Shown one piece after another: positions 45,814 through 55,351 of a stretch of 64,000 bases of DNA. Position numbers and translations under genes: made by a program. The notes under the pieces are model-generated. The model was not told the DNA's origin, searched no databases, and saw nothing but the letters and a program-made list of their open reading frames with translations. The stretch covers positions 558,001 through 622,000 of the forward strand of contig NZ_JAQZAJ010000003.1 in NCBI RefSeq assembly GCF_028737195.1. Direction: 5' to 3'. Positions within the stretch are counted from its first letter, which is position 1. Each line of letters opens with the position of its first letter. This DNA is from Pseudovibrio exalbescens (lineage in GTDB: Bacteria; Pseudomonadota; Alphaproteobacteria; Rhizobiales; Stappiaceae).

Positions 45814-46143
45814 ATGAGTGGCAGAGACGATCCGGACGACGGTGGTGATGGCGGAACGGTCACTGTAACCAAGACGAAGCCGAAGGTTAAACGGCCAAGT
45901 CTCTACAGGGTGCTGCTCTTGAATGATGACTACACTCCCATGGAGTTCGTCATCCACGTTGTTGAGCGGTTCTTTCACAAGAGCCGGGAAGACGCGACGC
46001 GGATCATGCTCCATGTTCATCACCACGGCGTCGGTGAATGCGGCGTCTTCACTTACGAAGTGGCTGAAACGAAGGTCACGCAAGTTATGGATTTCGCCCG
46101 AAAACATCAACATCCATTGCAGTGTGTTATGGAGAAAAAGTAA
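45814..46143 (+). CDS. clpS: ATP-dependent Clp protease adaptor ClpS
   Basis: N-end-rule adaptor that hands substrates to ClpA. The ATG giving [19 protein letters not shown] (109 residues) is chosen, with GAGGAA upstream. The substrate-binding groove residues are present: [18 protein letters not shown], then [19 protein letters not shown] and the C-terminal [17 protein letters not shown]. ClpA follows after 12 bases. Confidence 0.95.
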   Translation: MSGRDDPDDGGDGGTVTVTKTKPKVKRPSLYRVLLLNDDYTPMEFVIHVVERFFHKSREDATRIMLHVHHHGVGECGVFTYEVAETKVTQVMDFARKHQHPLQCVMEKK

Positions 46144-46155
46144 TAGGGGGCGCCT

Positions 46156-48573
46156 GTGCCGTCATTTTCTCGCAGTCTCGAAAAAGCTCTCCATCAGGCG
46201 CTGGCATTTGCCAATGAACGCCAGCAAGAATATGCAACCCTGGAACATTTGCTCCTAGCGTTGATTGACGACCAAGATGCAGCCGCGGTGATGCGTGCCT
46301 GCAACGTGGATCTGGATCAGCTTCGCCGGGAAATTGTCGAATACATCGATACCGAACTCGAAAACCTTGTGATGGATGGCGATGAGGATTCAAAGCCCAC
46401 CGCCGGTTTCCAGCGCGTGATTCAGCGTGCCGTCATTCATGTCCAGTCGTCTGGCCGGGAAGAGGTTACAGGTGCCAATGTCCTTGTGGCAATCTTCGCG
46501 GAACGGGAAAGTCATGCGGCTTACTTCCTGCAAGAGCAGGACATGACCCGGTACGACGCGGTAAACTACATCTCACACGGGATTGCCAAGCGCGCCGGCA
46601 TGACAGAGCCGAAACCTATTCGCGGTGTTGAGGAAGATAGCGAAGCGACGCCTACGGGCGGGGCAGGGTCTGCATCCGGCTCTGAGGGCAAGCAGCAGAA
46701 AACTGAAGCACTTGAAGCTTACTGCGTGAACCTTAATGAGAAGGCTTTCTCTGGCAAGATTGATCCACTGATTGGTCGTGACAAGGAAATCGCGCGGACC
46801 ATTCAGATCTTGTGCCGCCGGTCCAAGAACAACCCGCTTTACGTGGGCGACCCTGGCGTTGGCAAAACAGCGATTGCTGAAGGCCTGGCTCGCCGCATCG
46901 TTGTTGGCGATGTTCCGGAAGTGTTGAAGACAGCAACCATCTTCTCTTTGGATATGGGTTCGCTGCTGGCCGGCACGCGCTATCGTGGTGACTTTGAAGA
47001 GCGCCTGAAGCAGGTGGTCAAAGAGATCGAAGAATATCCCGGCGCGGTCATGTTCATCGACGAAATCCACACCGTGATCGGTGCAGGGGCAACTTCGGGC
47101 GGCGCTATGGACGCGTCCAATCTGCTCAAGCCCGCTCTGGCCTCTGGCGCGATCCGTTGTATCGGCTCGACCACCTATAAAGAGTACCGCCAGTTCTTCG
47201 AGAAGGATCGGGCATTGGTGCGCCGTTTCCAGAAGGTGGATGTAAACGAGCCATCCATCCCGGATGCAATCGAGATCCTGAAGGGCCTGAAGCCTTATTT
47301 TGAGGACTTCCATAATGTGCGGTTCACAAATGATGCGCTTAAGGGGGCTGTGGAGCTTTCTGCACGCTACCTGAACGACCGAAAGCTGCCGGATAAAGCC
47401 ATCGACGTGATTGACGAGTCCGGTGCCTCTCAAATGCTTATTCCAGAGTCCAAGCGTCGCAAGACCATTGGCCTGAAGGAGATTGAGGCAACCATCGCAA
47501 CAATGGCTCGGATCCCGCCGAAGTCTGTTTCCAAGGACGATGCGGAGGTTCTGTCCAACCTCAACGACAGCTTGAAGCGCGTTGTTTACGGTCAAGACAA
47601 GGCAATCGAAGCGCTGGCGGCCTCCATCAAGTTGGCCCGAGCGGGTTTGCGTGAGCCGGATAAGCCAATCGGGTCTTATTTGTTCTCCGGTCCAACCGGT
47701 GTGGGTAAGACGGAGGTTGCGCGCCAATTGGCGTCCACACTTGGTGTCGAGCTGCTGCGTTTCGATATGTCCGAATATATGGAGCGTCACACCGTCTCCC
47801 GTTTGATCGGTGCGCCTCCAGGGTATGTTGGCTTTGATCAAGGTGGCTTGCTCACAGATGGCGTTGACCAGCACCCGCATTGCGTCTTGTTGCTCGATGA
47901 AATCGAAAAAGCGCATCAGGACCTTTACAATATCCTTTTGCAGGTGATGGACCACGGCAAGCTGACAGATCACAACGGCAAGCAGGTCGACTTCAGGAAC
48001 GTCATCCTGATCATGACCACTAACGCTGGTGCTGCGGATCTTGCCAAGCCGCCGATCGGTTTCAGCCAGGTCAAGCGTGAAGGTGATGACACTGAAGCGA
48101 TCAACCGGATGTTTACGCCGGAGTTCCGCAACCGTCTTGATGCGATCATTCCGTTCTCCAATCTGGATGACACCGTAATTCACAAGGTGGTCGAGAAGTT
48201 CGTCATGCAGTTGGAGGCGCAGCTTGCAGAGCGCAACGTGACGTTCGAACTGACGCCAGAGGCTGTCGCCTGGCTTGCTGAAAAAGGCTACGACCAGCAG
48301 ATGGGTGCGCGTCCTCTGGGCCGTGTCATTCAGGAACACATCAAGAAACCGTTGGCGGACGAAGTGCTGTTCGGCAAGCTCAAGAGGGGCGGGACTGTGA
48401 AAGTATCTGTCTCCGAGGATCTTGAAGGGTTGCTACTTGAGAGTGTGGAGGACAAGCCTGCGGCCCCGGCCAAGGCAGCTCCGAAAGCGGCGAAGCCAAA
48501 GCGCAAGAAGGCGGCCAAGTCCACGTCCTCCAAGGGTGGTTCCAGCGTGCCAAAGGTTCCGCTCGCCGAATAA
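46156..48573 (+). CDS. clpA: ATP-dependent Clp protease ATP-binding subunit ClpA
   Basis: Unfoldase that feeds ClpP. The 805-residue product: Clp_N repeats (about 1-140) that bind ClpS, AAA+ domain 1 with Walker [14 protein letters not shown] and Walker [15 protein letters not shown]+ domain 2 with Walker [14 protein letters not shown] and Walker [11 protein letters not shown], and the C-terminal D2-small domain. A Lys/Ala/Pro-rich tail of about 40 residues follows, normal for alphaproteobacteria. GTG start. Forms an operon with clpS. Confidence 0.96.
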   Translation: MPSFSRSLEKALHQALAFANERQQEYATLEHLLLALIDDQDAAAVMRACNVDLDQLRREIVEYIDTELENLVMDGDEDSKPTAGFQRVIQRAVIHVQSSGREEVTGANVLVAIFAERESHAAYFLQEQDMTRYDAVNYISHGIAKRAGMTEPKPIRGVEEDSEATPTGGAGSASGSEGKQQKTEALEAYCVNLNEKAFSGKIDPLIGRDKEIARTIQILCRRSKNNPLYVGDPGVGKTAIAEGLARRIVVGDVPEVLKTATIFSLDMGSLLAGTRYRGDFEERLKQVVKEIEEYPGAVMFIDEIHTVIGAGATSGGAMDASNLLKPALASGAIRCIGSTTYKEYRQFFEKDRALVRRFQKVDVNEPSIPDAIEILKGLKPYFEDFHNVRFTNDALKGAVELSARYLNDRKLPDKAIDVIDESGASQMLIPESKRRKTIGLKEIEATIATMARIPPKSVSKDDAEVLSNLNDSLKRVVYGQDKAIEALAASIKLARAGLREPDKPIGSYLFSGPTGVGKTEVARQLASTLGVELLRFDMSEYMERHTVSRLIGAPPGYVGFDQGGLLTDGVDQHPHCVLLLDEIEKAHQDLYNILLQVMDHGKLTDHNGKQVDFRNVILIMTTNAGAADLAKPPIGFSQVKREGDDTEAINRMFTPEFRNRLDAIIPFSNLDDTVIHKVVEKFVMQLEAQLAERNVTFELTPEAVAWLAEKGYDQQMGARPLGRVIQEHIKKPLADEVLFGKLKRGGTVKVSVSEDLEGLLLESVEDKPAAPAKAAPKAAKPKRKKAAKSTSSKGGSSVPKVPLAE

Positions 48574-48600
48574 CGCTTTAGTTACAGCTACCTAAATGAT

Positions 48601-48640
48601 AAAGGGCCGGATTTCTTTTTGAAGTCCGGCCCTTTTGTAT
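48601..48640 (+). terminator. intrinsic terminator of clpSA
   Basis: AAAGGGCCGGA, 13-base loop, TCCGGCCCTTTT, an 11-bp perfect stem, then GTATTTTTT. Confidence 0.88.
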
Positions 48641-48841
48641 TTTTTGAAATGATGCTTACTGCGCAGCAATTTCCTTTGCCTCTTAAATAATAAGGGAGTA
48701 TTACGGATGATATATTGTCGCAGGTTTGGTAAGGGCTAAACCCAGAGTGGGTGCTTTTTTGGCCATTTGGGAAGTGTTTCTCAGATCTGCGAGCTGTTCT
48801 GAATGGTTCTCCAGTCCAGTGAGGTCAATCCCGTTTCAGTC

Positions 48842-49561
48842 ATGGAAACTCGCAGTACTTTGTCCTGGTATTTTCTGGGAATGCGCAAAGCGCTTTCTCT
48901 TCCAACAGTCATCTTAATGGGTGGATTTGTCGGTTTCGCAAGCTTGGCTCGAGAAGCGGATCTGTCTTTGCTTCAAGTCATGTTGATGACGATTTTCATT
49001 TGGGCTCTGCCAAGTATCGTGGTTTTAACCGGCGCGTTGTCGACCGGCGTCGGGCTTGTAACGGCTGCTATTGCGGTTGCCTTGTCGTCCATCCGGTTGA
49101 TGCCCATGACGGTGGCCCTGATGCCGGTACTGCGAGATGGCAAGCGAACCCCCAATTGGCTGCTGTTGATCATGTCGCACTTCGTGGCAGTCACCGCTTG
49201 GGTTTTTGCAATGCGCACACTGCCAGACATGCCACGCCATGCGAGGTTGCCGTTTTTTGCGGGTTTTGTGAGTTTTGTGAACTCGTCTGTGGCGATCGTG
49301 ACGGCCATCGCCTATCTGCTTGTGCCTCAGGTGCCGGACATCGTGGCCGGGGCGCTGGTCATGTTGACACCAATCTACTTCCTGATTTCCATGTGGGGCG
49401 CGGCAAGGGTTCCCTCAGACCATATGGCCATGATCTTCGGTTTGATCCTCGGGCCTGTTTTTTATCTCTGGTTTCCTGGATTTGACCTTCTGCTTTCCGG
49501 CTTTGTCGGAGGCACGTTGGCCTATGGGCTGTTTACCGCTCGGCGGAAGGGGTGGATCTGA
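48842..49561 (+). CDS. azlC: AzlC-family branched-chain amino-acid exporter subunit
   Basis: Large subunit of the AzlCD (BrnFE) type exporter. From this ATG it has 239 residues and five to six membrane segments. The family start FLGMRKALSLPTVILMGGFV is clear, as is AIAVALSSIRLMPMTVALMP. An in-frame ATG 13 codons upstream is an alternative; neither has a good ribosome-binding site. The stop overlaps the azlD start (TGATG). Confidence 0.85.
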   Translation: METRSTLSWYFLGMRKALSLPTVILMGGFVGFASLAREADLSLLQVMLMTIFIWALPSIVVLTGALSTGVGLVTAAIAVALSSIRLMPMTVALMPVLRDGKRTPNWLLLIMSHFVAVTAWVFAMRTLPDMPRHARLPFFAGFVSFVNSSVAIVTAIAYLLVPQVPDIVAGALVMLTPIYFLISMWGAARVPSDHMAMIFGLILGPVFYLWFPGFDLLLSGFVGGTLAYGLFTARRKGWI

Positions 49562-49911
49562 TGACAGGCGATATGATGCAGACGTGGTGGTGGCCGTACC
49601 TGATGATTTTCTTTGCAGGATGGATTGCCACAGACATCTGGCGCTGGATTGGGGTCTATGCTGCCGGGCGCATTGATGAAGAAAGCGAAATTCTGGTTTG
49701 GGTGCGCGCTGTCGCTACAGCGCTCATTGCTGCCATCATCGCGCGTCTGATCCTGTTTCCTGAAGGGCCGCTTGCAGAAACGCCGGTTTGGCTCCGCTTG
49801 GTCGCAACGGCTTGGGGGTTTGCGACTTTCAAGTTGTGCCGGGATCATTTGCTGGCAGGTGTTGCCACTGCGGAGCTTGTGCTGATCAGCGGTTGGTTGG
49901 TCGTCGTATGA
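49561..49911 (+). CDS. azlD: AzlD-family branched-chain amino-acid exporter subunit
   Basis: Small partner of AzlC, 116 residues, four hydrophobic segments: WWWPYLMIFFAGWIATDIWR, then VRAVATALIAAIIARLIL and two C-terminal ones. The ATG in the TGATG overlap with azlC is used, with GGAAGGGG upstream. The gene pair implies an amino-acid exporter of two chains; substrates (valine-type or other small amino acids) are not visible from sequence. Confidence 0.82.
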   Translation: MTGDMMQTWWWPYLMIFFAGWIATDIWRWIGVYAAGRIDEESEILVWVRAVATALIAAIIARLILFPEGPLAETPVWLRLVATAWGFATFKLCRDHLLAGVATAELVLISGWLVVV

Positions 49912-50048
49912 GCTTTCGAGCTTTTGCGTTCTAGGCCTTTAATTTAGTCTCCTAATTCTCGGGGGTTTTGACTTCTGTCCTGCGAAGGACCGGGCGAGGG
50001 TGCTAGTTTGTTGCTATCAGGCACAGTTCCATAGGTTGGGAGCAGGTG

Positions 50049-50813
50049 ATGGCATACATTCATCTCAGTCCGGAGAATATCGCGGACGAGCATATTTGCT
50101 GCGCGATTTCAGATAGCAAGTGCGCGGCAGGCTATCAGGCCAAGAAGGCGTGGCTCACGGAACAATTCGCTCATGGCTATGAGTTCGTGAAGCTGGATGA
50201 GCGCGGCAAGGTGTTCATTGAATTCGGGCCAGCCGAACATGGATGGGCACCGATTTCAGCGCCGAACTATCTGCTGATCAACTGCTTTTGGGTTTCAGGC
50301 AAGTTCAAGGGGCAGGGCCATGGCAAGGCGCTGCTTGACGTTGCTCTGAAGACTGCGCGGGATCAGGGACGCGATGGACTTGTTACCATTGTTGGGAAAA
50401 AGAAGTTTCACTTCATGGGCGAGGGAAAGTGGTTCAAGCGCCAGGGCTTCGAGGTGGCAGCAAGTTCGCCTTGGGGCTTTGAGTTGCTTGCATTGAAGCT
50501 CTCTGAGAACGCCGTTGAGCCCAACTTCTTGCCAGCTGCGCTCACGGGGCAAGGCCCGGAGGAAAAGGGACTGGTGGCCTACTACAGCGCGCGCTGCCCC
50601 TTTACGGAGCTGTACGTGAACCACTCTTTGCGCGAGACCGCTGAAAAGAGGGGGCTACCGCTAAAGATCGTAAAGTTTGAGCGTTTGGAGCAGGCGCAGG
50701 CTGCGGCCTGTCCGGCTACCATCTTCGCCCTGTTCAAGGATGGGGCTTTCATCACGACTGATGTCAGTGTCTGCATGGATAGCCGGTTCGACAAGGTGCT
50801 TGCCAAAGCGTGA
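50049..50813 (+). CDS. GNAT acetyltransferase fused to a YoaP-like domain
   Basis: Protein of 254 residues. The N-terminal two-thirds are a GNAT fold with the acetyl-CoA loop GKFKGQGHGKALL and a conserved LLINCFWVSG strand. The C-terminal 90 residues are a YoaP-like, thioredoxin-type domain with AYYSARCPFTELYVNHSL, a single Cys where thioredoxins have CxxC. Fusion of the two is known from Bacillus YoaP. Substrate unknown. The Cys suggests redox or metal/arsenical handling. Confidence 0.8.
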   Translation: MAYIHLSPENIADEHICCAISDSKCAAGYQAKKAWLTEQFAHGYEFVKLDERGKVFIEFGPAEHGWAPISAPNYLLINCFWVSGKFKGQGHGKALLDVALKTARDQGRDGLVTIVGKKKFHFMGEGKWFKRQGFEVAASSPWGFELLALKLSENAVEPNFLPAALTGQGPEEKGLVAYYSARCPFTELYVNHSLRETAEKRGLPLKIVKFERLEQAQAAACPATIFALFKDGAFITTDVSVCMDSRFDKVLAKA

Positions 50814-50820
50814 CCGCAAA

Positions 50821-50857
50821 GCCCCACCGGTCTGCCAAGGGTGGGGCCTGCGTTTTT
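50821..50857 (+). terminator. terminator after the GNAT-YoaP gene
   Basis: GCCCCACC, 11-base loop, GGTGGGGC, then CTGCGTTTTT. The T-run is five bases from the stem. Confidence 0.65.
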
Positions 50858-50871
50858 GTGCCTGCCGCTTC

Positions 50872-51291
50872 CTATAGGACAGCGCGGATTTTGTCTGCGT
50901 GCTCTTTCAGTATCGCAGGGTCAGCCATGTCGCCAGTGTGCGGACGCAAGGCGACCCCGTCAAAGCGAGGGATTACATGCACGTGGGTGTGGAACACGAC
51001 CTGACCGCCCGCGCTTTCTGAAAACTGCTGAACTGTGGTGCCGTCAGCGGAGAAGGCCTTCATAACAGCCAGAGCCATTTTCTGAACGGTTGCCATCAAG
51101 GATGTGAGGCTGTCACTGTCGATGTCCAGAATGTTGCGAGAAGGGGCCTTTGGCAGCACCAGAATATGGCCGTCACCTCGTGGCATGATGTCCATGATTA
51201 CGAGTGTGTTGTCGTCCTCAAAGACCTTTTCGCAGGGCATTTCCCCGCGCAAAATTTTCGCAAAGACGTTCTGGTCGTCATAGGCAGTCAT
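50872..51291 (-). CDS. HIT-family hydrolase
   Basis: Nucleotide-phosphoramidase-type protein of 139 residues. The HIT triad motif is complete: VVFHTHVHVIPRF, with the middle His as nucleophile. The N-terminal part has ILRGEMPCEKVFEDDNTLVI and HILVLPKAPSRN. Upstream on its own strand lie three copies of TTGAATCA. Substrate probably an adenosine phosphoramidate. Confidence 0.92.
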   Translation of the reverse strand: MTAYDDQNVFAKILRGEMPCEKVFEDDNTLVIMDIMPRGDGHILVLPKAPSRNILDIDSDSLTSLMATVQKMALAVMKAFSADGTTVQQFSESAGGQVVFHTHVHVIPRFDGVALRPHTGDMADPAILKEHADKIRAVL

Positions 51292-51382
51292 GGTGACATC
51301 CCTCGGGCTCTAGTTGAAATTACCTATTATCTTTTTGGGGTTACGCTGCGGCGTTCAATAGGTGCTGAACTCATTCATAATG

Positions 51383-51445
51383 TGATTCAATCGGCTTGTT
51401 GAGAAAATGATTCAAGAAACGCGGGTTCTTCAGAAAATGATTCAA
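51383..51445 (-). repeat. three TTGAATCA copies upstream of the HIT gene
   Basis: Read on the minus strand: TTGAATCATTTTC at 51445-51433 and 51415-51403 (30 bases apart), and TTGAATCA at 51390-51383. A related pair occurs in the 5' part of the neighbouring FemAB-like gene near 52588 and 52609. May be regulator sites or a relic of a small duplication. Confidence 0.45.
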
Positions 51446-51490
51446 CTTCGCCCTTTTTGTGAGTCAGAGCAGACTCTTAGAGGGCGTTCT

Positions 51491-52783
51491 TTAAGTTGAA
51501 TTGTCCTGATGTTTTTTGAAAGGGCCGCGCTCTTTCAGGTAGGCCTGATCTTCTTCCACTGCGACTCGTTCGTGCTCCAGATAGTTTGCTACCGCGTTTC
51601 TTAAGGAAGGGTGTGCAATCCAGTGGGCGGAATAGGTCGTGTTGGGCATGTAGCCGCGTGCCAGCTTGTGGCTTCCCTGGGCGCCTGCTTCGACGCGCTT
51701 GAGGCCTCGATGAATGGCAAAGTCGATGGCCTGGTAGTAGCACACCTCGAAGTGCAAGAAGGGGTGATGCTCGATGCACCCCCAATTGCGGCCATACAGC
51801 GTATCGGAGCCGATCATGTTGAGTGCGCCTGCGATGTAGCGGCCATTGCGCTTTGCCATGATCAACAAGACATCTTCCGGCTGACGTTCGCCCAGAAGCG
51901 AGAAGAACATGCGGTTCAGATAAGGTGTTCCCCACTTGCGGGCCCCTGTGTCCATGTAAAAGGCATAGAAGGCGTCCCAGTGGTGTTCTTTGATGTCCGA
52001 ACCGGTGATCCATTCGATCTCGATATCGTGTGCCAGCGCTTCTCTGCGCTCCTTGCGCAGCGCTTTGCGCTTTCGAGAGGCCAAAGTTTCAAGAAACTCC
52101 TCGAACGAGCGGTACTCGTTGTTGTTCCAATGGAACTGCTGGTCGGTACGTTGCAGGAACTCCAGTTCGCCAAGTGCATCCCATTCCGGCTTCTGCATGA
52201 AGGTTAAATGCACGGAAGAAGCGTTATAGCGGTCTGCAAGGTGAACAAGTCCCGAGACTAGGGCTTGGCGTGCGGTGCCTTGGTCCACCTCGGGTGCGAC
52301 AAGCAGTTTGCGTGCTGTAACCGGCGTAAATGGAACACTGCATTGAATCTTTGGATAGTAACGCCCGCCCGCCCGATGAATGGCATCGGCCCAAGCGTGG
52401 TCAAAGACATATTCGCCCTGACTGTGGTTTTTGAGGTAGGCGGGGACTGCCGCAAGCACTTCGCCTTGCTGCTCCAATATCAGGTGGTGCGGCATCCAGC
52501 CAGTATCTACGGATGCGCAGCCGCTCTCTTCCAGTGCCTGTAAAAAGTCCCAGGATAAGAATGGGTTATAGCTGTTTTCTTCGGAGACTGATTCAAGAAG
52601 TTCAGAGGATGATTCAAACTCGGTTGGAATTCTTCTTGCACCCGAGTTTGCCAAGTGATCCCATTGAGCACGTTCGATCTCTCTTAGTGACGAGATCGCG
52701 CGCAGGGCTGGTGCGTTTTCGTCGGGCATACGCCTCTGATCTCCTGTTGCTCGGTTCATCTGCGCGGGGATGCGCGTTGACAC
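51491..52783 (-). CDS. FemAB-like/DUF482 acyltransferase
   Basis: Protein of 430 residues of the DUF482 (peptidoglycan-recognition/FemAB-like) GNAT group. Features: YNPFLSWDFLQALEESG, the block HHLILEQQGEVLAAVPAYLK, CSVPFTPVTARKLL, and the C-terminal GAQGSHKLARGYMPNTTYSA and HFEVCYYQAIDFAI. It probably transfers an acyl or aminoacyl group; substrate unknown. The start (ATG at MSTRIPAQMN) is the first in frame; a shorter version from a second Met (MPDENAPAL) is possible. Confidence 0.85.
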   Translation of the reverse strand: MSTRIPAQMNRATGDQRRMPDENAPALRAISSLREIERAQWDHLANSGARRIPTEFESSSELLESVSEENSYNPFLSWDFLQALEESGCASVDTGWMPHHLILEQQGEVLAAVPAYLKNHSQGEYVFDHAWADAIHRAGGRYYPKIQCSVPFTPVTARKLLVAPEVDQGTARQALVSGLVHLADRYNASSVHLTFMQKPEWDALGELEFLQRTDQQFHWNNNEYRSFEEFLETLASRKRKALRKERREALAHDIEIEWITGSDIKEHHWDAFYAFYMDTGARKWGTPYLNRMFFSLLGERQPEDVLLIMAKRNGRYIAGALNMIGSDTLYGRNWGCIEHHPFLHFEVCYYQAIDFAIHRGLKRVEAGAQGSHKLARGYMPNTTYSAHWIAHPSLRNAVANYLEHERVAVEEDQAYLKERGPFKKHQDNST

Positions 52784-52834
52784 TGGCTAAGCTAGTGTTT
52801 CTAACGCATGCGTCAAAGAGGCCAAGGCTAACAA

Positions 52835-53602
52835 TTACATGATTGGCAGATCTGGGTCGAAGCCTTCAAACACAATCTGGTCGGCAAAAATCTGGGCTTT
52901 CTCGCGATCCGCCGGGGTTTTGACTGTCCAAGCCATCACCGGGACGTCTCTTGTGCGTTTCAGAAAGCTTGGGCCGACGGCTGGTAGGTCGCGAATGCAG
53001 TATGAAATGAAGTCTGGCTTGGTCCCAAGCATATGTAGCATGTAGCGGATAATGAACCGCTGCACGGGATTGTAAAAATCCCGCTGTGGCTTTTCAAGAA
53101 ACGAGCAGGACAGAGCCCCCCTTGGAATGTGAGGGGCCATGTCTTTAAGAGCCCGCAGCATTTTGGGGTCAAAGGATTTCAGTGCAAAGGGCCCGTTGTA
53201 GTGGCGCAGGGCCTCCACAATCTCGTAGAGAAATTCGCGTTGACCACCATTCCTGAACAGTGACTTAACCTCAATGATCAGCGGGACATCGCCTTTGACT
53301 TCTTCAAGGAGCTGTTGCAGTGACCACATCGGGTCACGGGTCCGTTTCAGCTTGACCTTCATAAGCTCGTCAAGCGTGCGGTGGGCTACTTCACCTTTGG
53401 CATGGGTAACTCGGTTCAGTGTATGATCATGAAAGATGAGTGCCTTGTGATCAGCGGTCTCTTGCAGGTCGACCTCAATGGCGAAGTTTCGCTCCAGCGC
53501 TTTGGAAACGGCGGTTGGCGTGTTTTCGATAACGCCGTTCTCGTCGTTGTGGTAGCCGCGATGCGCAATTGGGCGCTCTGTGAGCCACGAAAGATCTTTC
53601 AT
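52835..53602 (-). CDS. glycerophosphodiester phosphodiesterase
   Basis: GDPD-family enzyme that cleaves glycerophosphodiesters to sn-glycerol-3-phosphate and an alcohol. The 255-residue protein has the whole active-site set: IAHRGYH, IENTPTA, IEVDLQETADHKALIFHD and, further on, PLIIEVKSL. No signal peptide, so a cytosolic form. Lies downstream of ridA on the same strand, 96 bases apart. Confidence 0.92.
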   Translation of the reverse strand: MKDLSWLTERPIAHRGYHNDENGVIENTPTAVSKALERNFAIEVDLQETADHKALIFHDHTLNRVTHAKGEVAHRTLDELMKVKLKRTRDPMWSLQQLLEEVKGDVPLIIEVKSLFRNGGQREFLYEIVEALRHYNGPFALKSFDPKMLRALKDMAPHIPRGALSCSFLEKPQRDFYNPVQRFIIRYMLHMLGTKPDFISYCIRDLPAVGPSFLKRTRDVPVMAWTVKTPADREKAQIFADQIVFEGFDPDLPIM

Positions 53603-53698
53603 ACACGCATTCCGGAGATCACGGGCGAACCTTGGTCCGCCACTGTCATCAGTTCTGTCGGATAAGTGTGCCAGCTGGTTCCAATAACCAGATGACGC

Positions 53699-54160
53699 TC
53701 ACAGCAGTTCGAAAATGGCTTCAACTTCGACCGCGACGCCAAAGGGCAGCGCGCCTGCGCTGATCGCTGATCGAGCATGCTTGCCCGCTTCTCCCAAAAC
53801 CGCGACCATCAAATCAGAAGCGCCGTTGATCACGACGGGTTGTTCTGCGAAGTCCGGTGTCGAATTTACGAAGCCGACAAGTTTGACCAGTCTGACCTTG
53901 GAGAGGTCACCTGCGGCTGCCTTGGCTTGCGCGAGCAGGTTGATGGCACAAATCTTGGCCGCTTCTGCGCCATCCTCGGTGGTCAGATCAGCGCCGACTT
54001 TGCCTTGAAAACTGATCTTTCCGTCCTTGATTGGGATTTGACCGGAGATGAACAGCTGGTTGCCGATCTTCACGAATGGAACATAGTTGGCAGCTGGAGC
54101 GGCAGCTTCTGGCAGGGTGATGCCTAGAGCGGACAAATTTGCTTCAATATCAGCAGTCAT
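53699..54160 (-). CDS. RidA family protein (YjgF/UK114)
   Basis: Predicted enamine/imine deaminase or related trimer-forming protein, 153 residues. Motifs: YVPFVKIGNQLFISGQIPI (substrate cleft), then ATTEDGAEAAK-type helix and VFVNSTPDF-like VGFVNSTPDFAEQP, and C-terminal ARSAISAGALPFGVAVEVEA with the Arg that binds the substrate carboxylate. Longer than E. coli RidA (128), as in the YER057c-type group of this family. Divergent from eipB. Confidence 0.9.
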   Translation of the reverse strand: MTADIEANLSALGITLPEAAAPAANYVPFVKIGNQLFISGQIPIKDGKISFQGKVGADLTTEDGAEAAKICAINLLAQAKAAAGDLSKVRLVKLVGFVNSTPDFAEQPVVINGASDLMVAVLGEAGKHARSAISAGALPFGVAVEVEAIFELL

Positions 54161-54419
54161 CGATAACCCTCAGTGCACACTATAAGCACTTGCGCTTAAA
54201 GTGTTTTGCAGATTGCCGAAGAATCGTGGGGCGCGCAAGACAGGAACTTACTATTCATATTGGCTGTATAATTTTCATGCACTTTACGAAAAACTGCCCG
54301 TTCTATTGGTTTTGGGATTTGCATTTGCGCGTTCTTTATGCAGAAAATGCCGCTGCGGGACACAGGGTAGCCAAGAAACCCGAGCAATTCCGCAAACTCA
54401 TGTGTCATCTGGAGGTTGT

Positions 54420-55265
54420 ATGTCTACAGGAACAGTAGCTTCTCGGCTCATGAGGTGGGGATTGGCCGCGGCTTGGCTTGCCTTGGGCAGTAGCGGTGCC
54501 AACAGCGCAGACCTGCAACCGCATCTGGCCATTTACGATATGGAGCTCGTGGATGCCGAGGAAGGCTCCGGCATCTCGGAGATCAGTGGGCGCATGGTCT
54601 ACGAGTTCACTGGGAACACGTGCGAGGGTCATGCAATCACTGTGCGTTTCATGATGATCATGACCTCTGACATGGGAATGTCGCAGGTGACCGACTTGCG
54701 AATTTCGTCGTTTGAGACGGCTGGCGGCGAGAGCCTGCGCTTTCTCACACGGTCTTTTGTCGACAGCTCCTTGGCGGAGGAGGTGCGCGGCACGGCAACC
54801 CGAGAGGCTCAAGGTACTTCAGTCCGGCTGAAGCAGCCATCCGGTCAGTCCTTGGAATTTTCCAAAGATGTCATGTTTCCAACTGAACACCTGTCTGCGG
54901 TCATAGACGCGGCGCAGCGGGGCGAGCGCTTCCTGTCGGCCAAGGTCTTTGATGGCAGCGAGGCAGGAAGCACGCTGTTTGAAACAAGCACCGTGATGAC
55001 GCCCGTAACAAGAAATCTGAAGGTCATTTCTTATGAATCGAAGCTGCCTGTAGCGGAGCCGGCAGAACAACTGTGGCGCATTTCTTCCGCCTATTTCAAC
55101 CTGGACATGCCTGAAGGCGTGAGTGAGCAGACGCCGGATTACGAGCTGCAGTTTCTCATGGATAGCCGAGGAATTGCACGCGAGTTGAAGCTGGATTATG
55201 GCACCTTCATGGTCTCTGGAACCCTTGTAAATCTGAGGGTCCTGAACGAGGACAAGTGCCAGTAA
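54420..55265 (+). CDS. eipB: EipB-family envelope integrity protein (DUF1849)
   Basis: Periplasmic protein known in Brucella to support envelope integrity. From the ATG with GGAGG four bases upstream it has 281 residues, matching Brucella EipB. A signal peptide ends near GANSA (about 30). The two Cys of the family disulfide are kept: one in FTGNTCEGHA and one at the very C-terminus (NEDKCQ). Body motifs: LAIYDMELVDAEEGSGISEI and DRSF-like PTEHLSAVIDAA. The frame is open upstream but that region lacks coding character. Confidence 0.92.
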   Translation: MSTGTVASRLMRWGLAAAWLALGSSGANSADLQPHLAIYDMELVDAEEGSGISEISGRMVYEFTGNTCEGHAITVRFMMIMTSDMGMSQVTDLRISSFETAGGESLRFLTRSFVDSSLAEEVRGTATREAQGTSVRLKQPSGQSLEFSKDVMFPTEHLSAVIDAAQRGERFLSAKVFDGSEAGSTLFETSTVMTPVTRNLKVISYESKLPVAEPAEQLWRISSAYFNLDMPEGVSEQTPDYELQFLMDSRGIARELKLDYGTFMVSGTLVNLRVLNEDKCQ

Positions 55266-55351
55266 CCGGCGTTTGAACGGAGGTTCTGGTTGAATTGTTT
55301 CTTGTGAATCTATTTGCTCGGCGGGTTCTTGCTTGCGGCACACCAAGGGGC

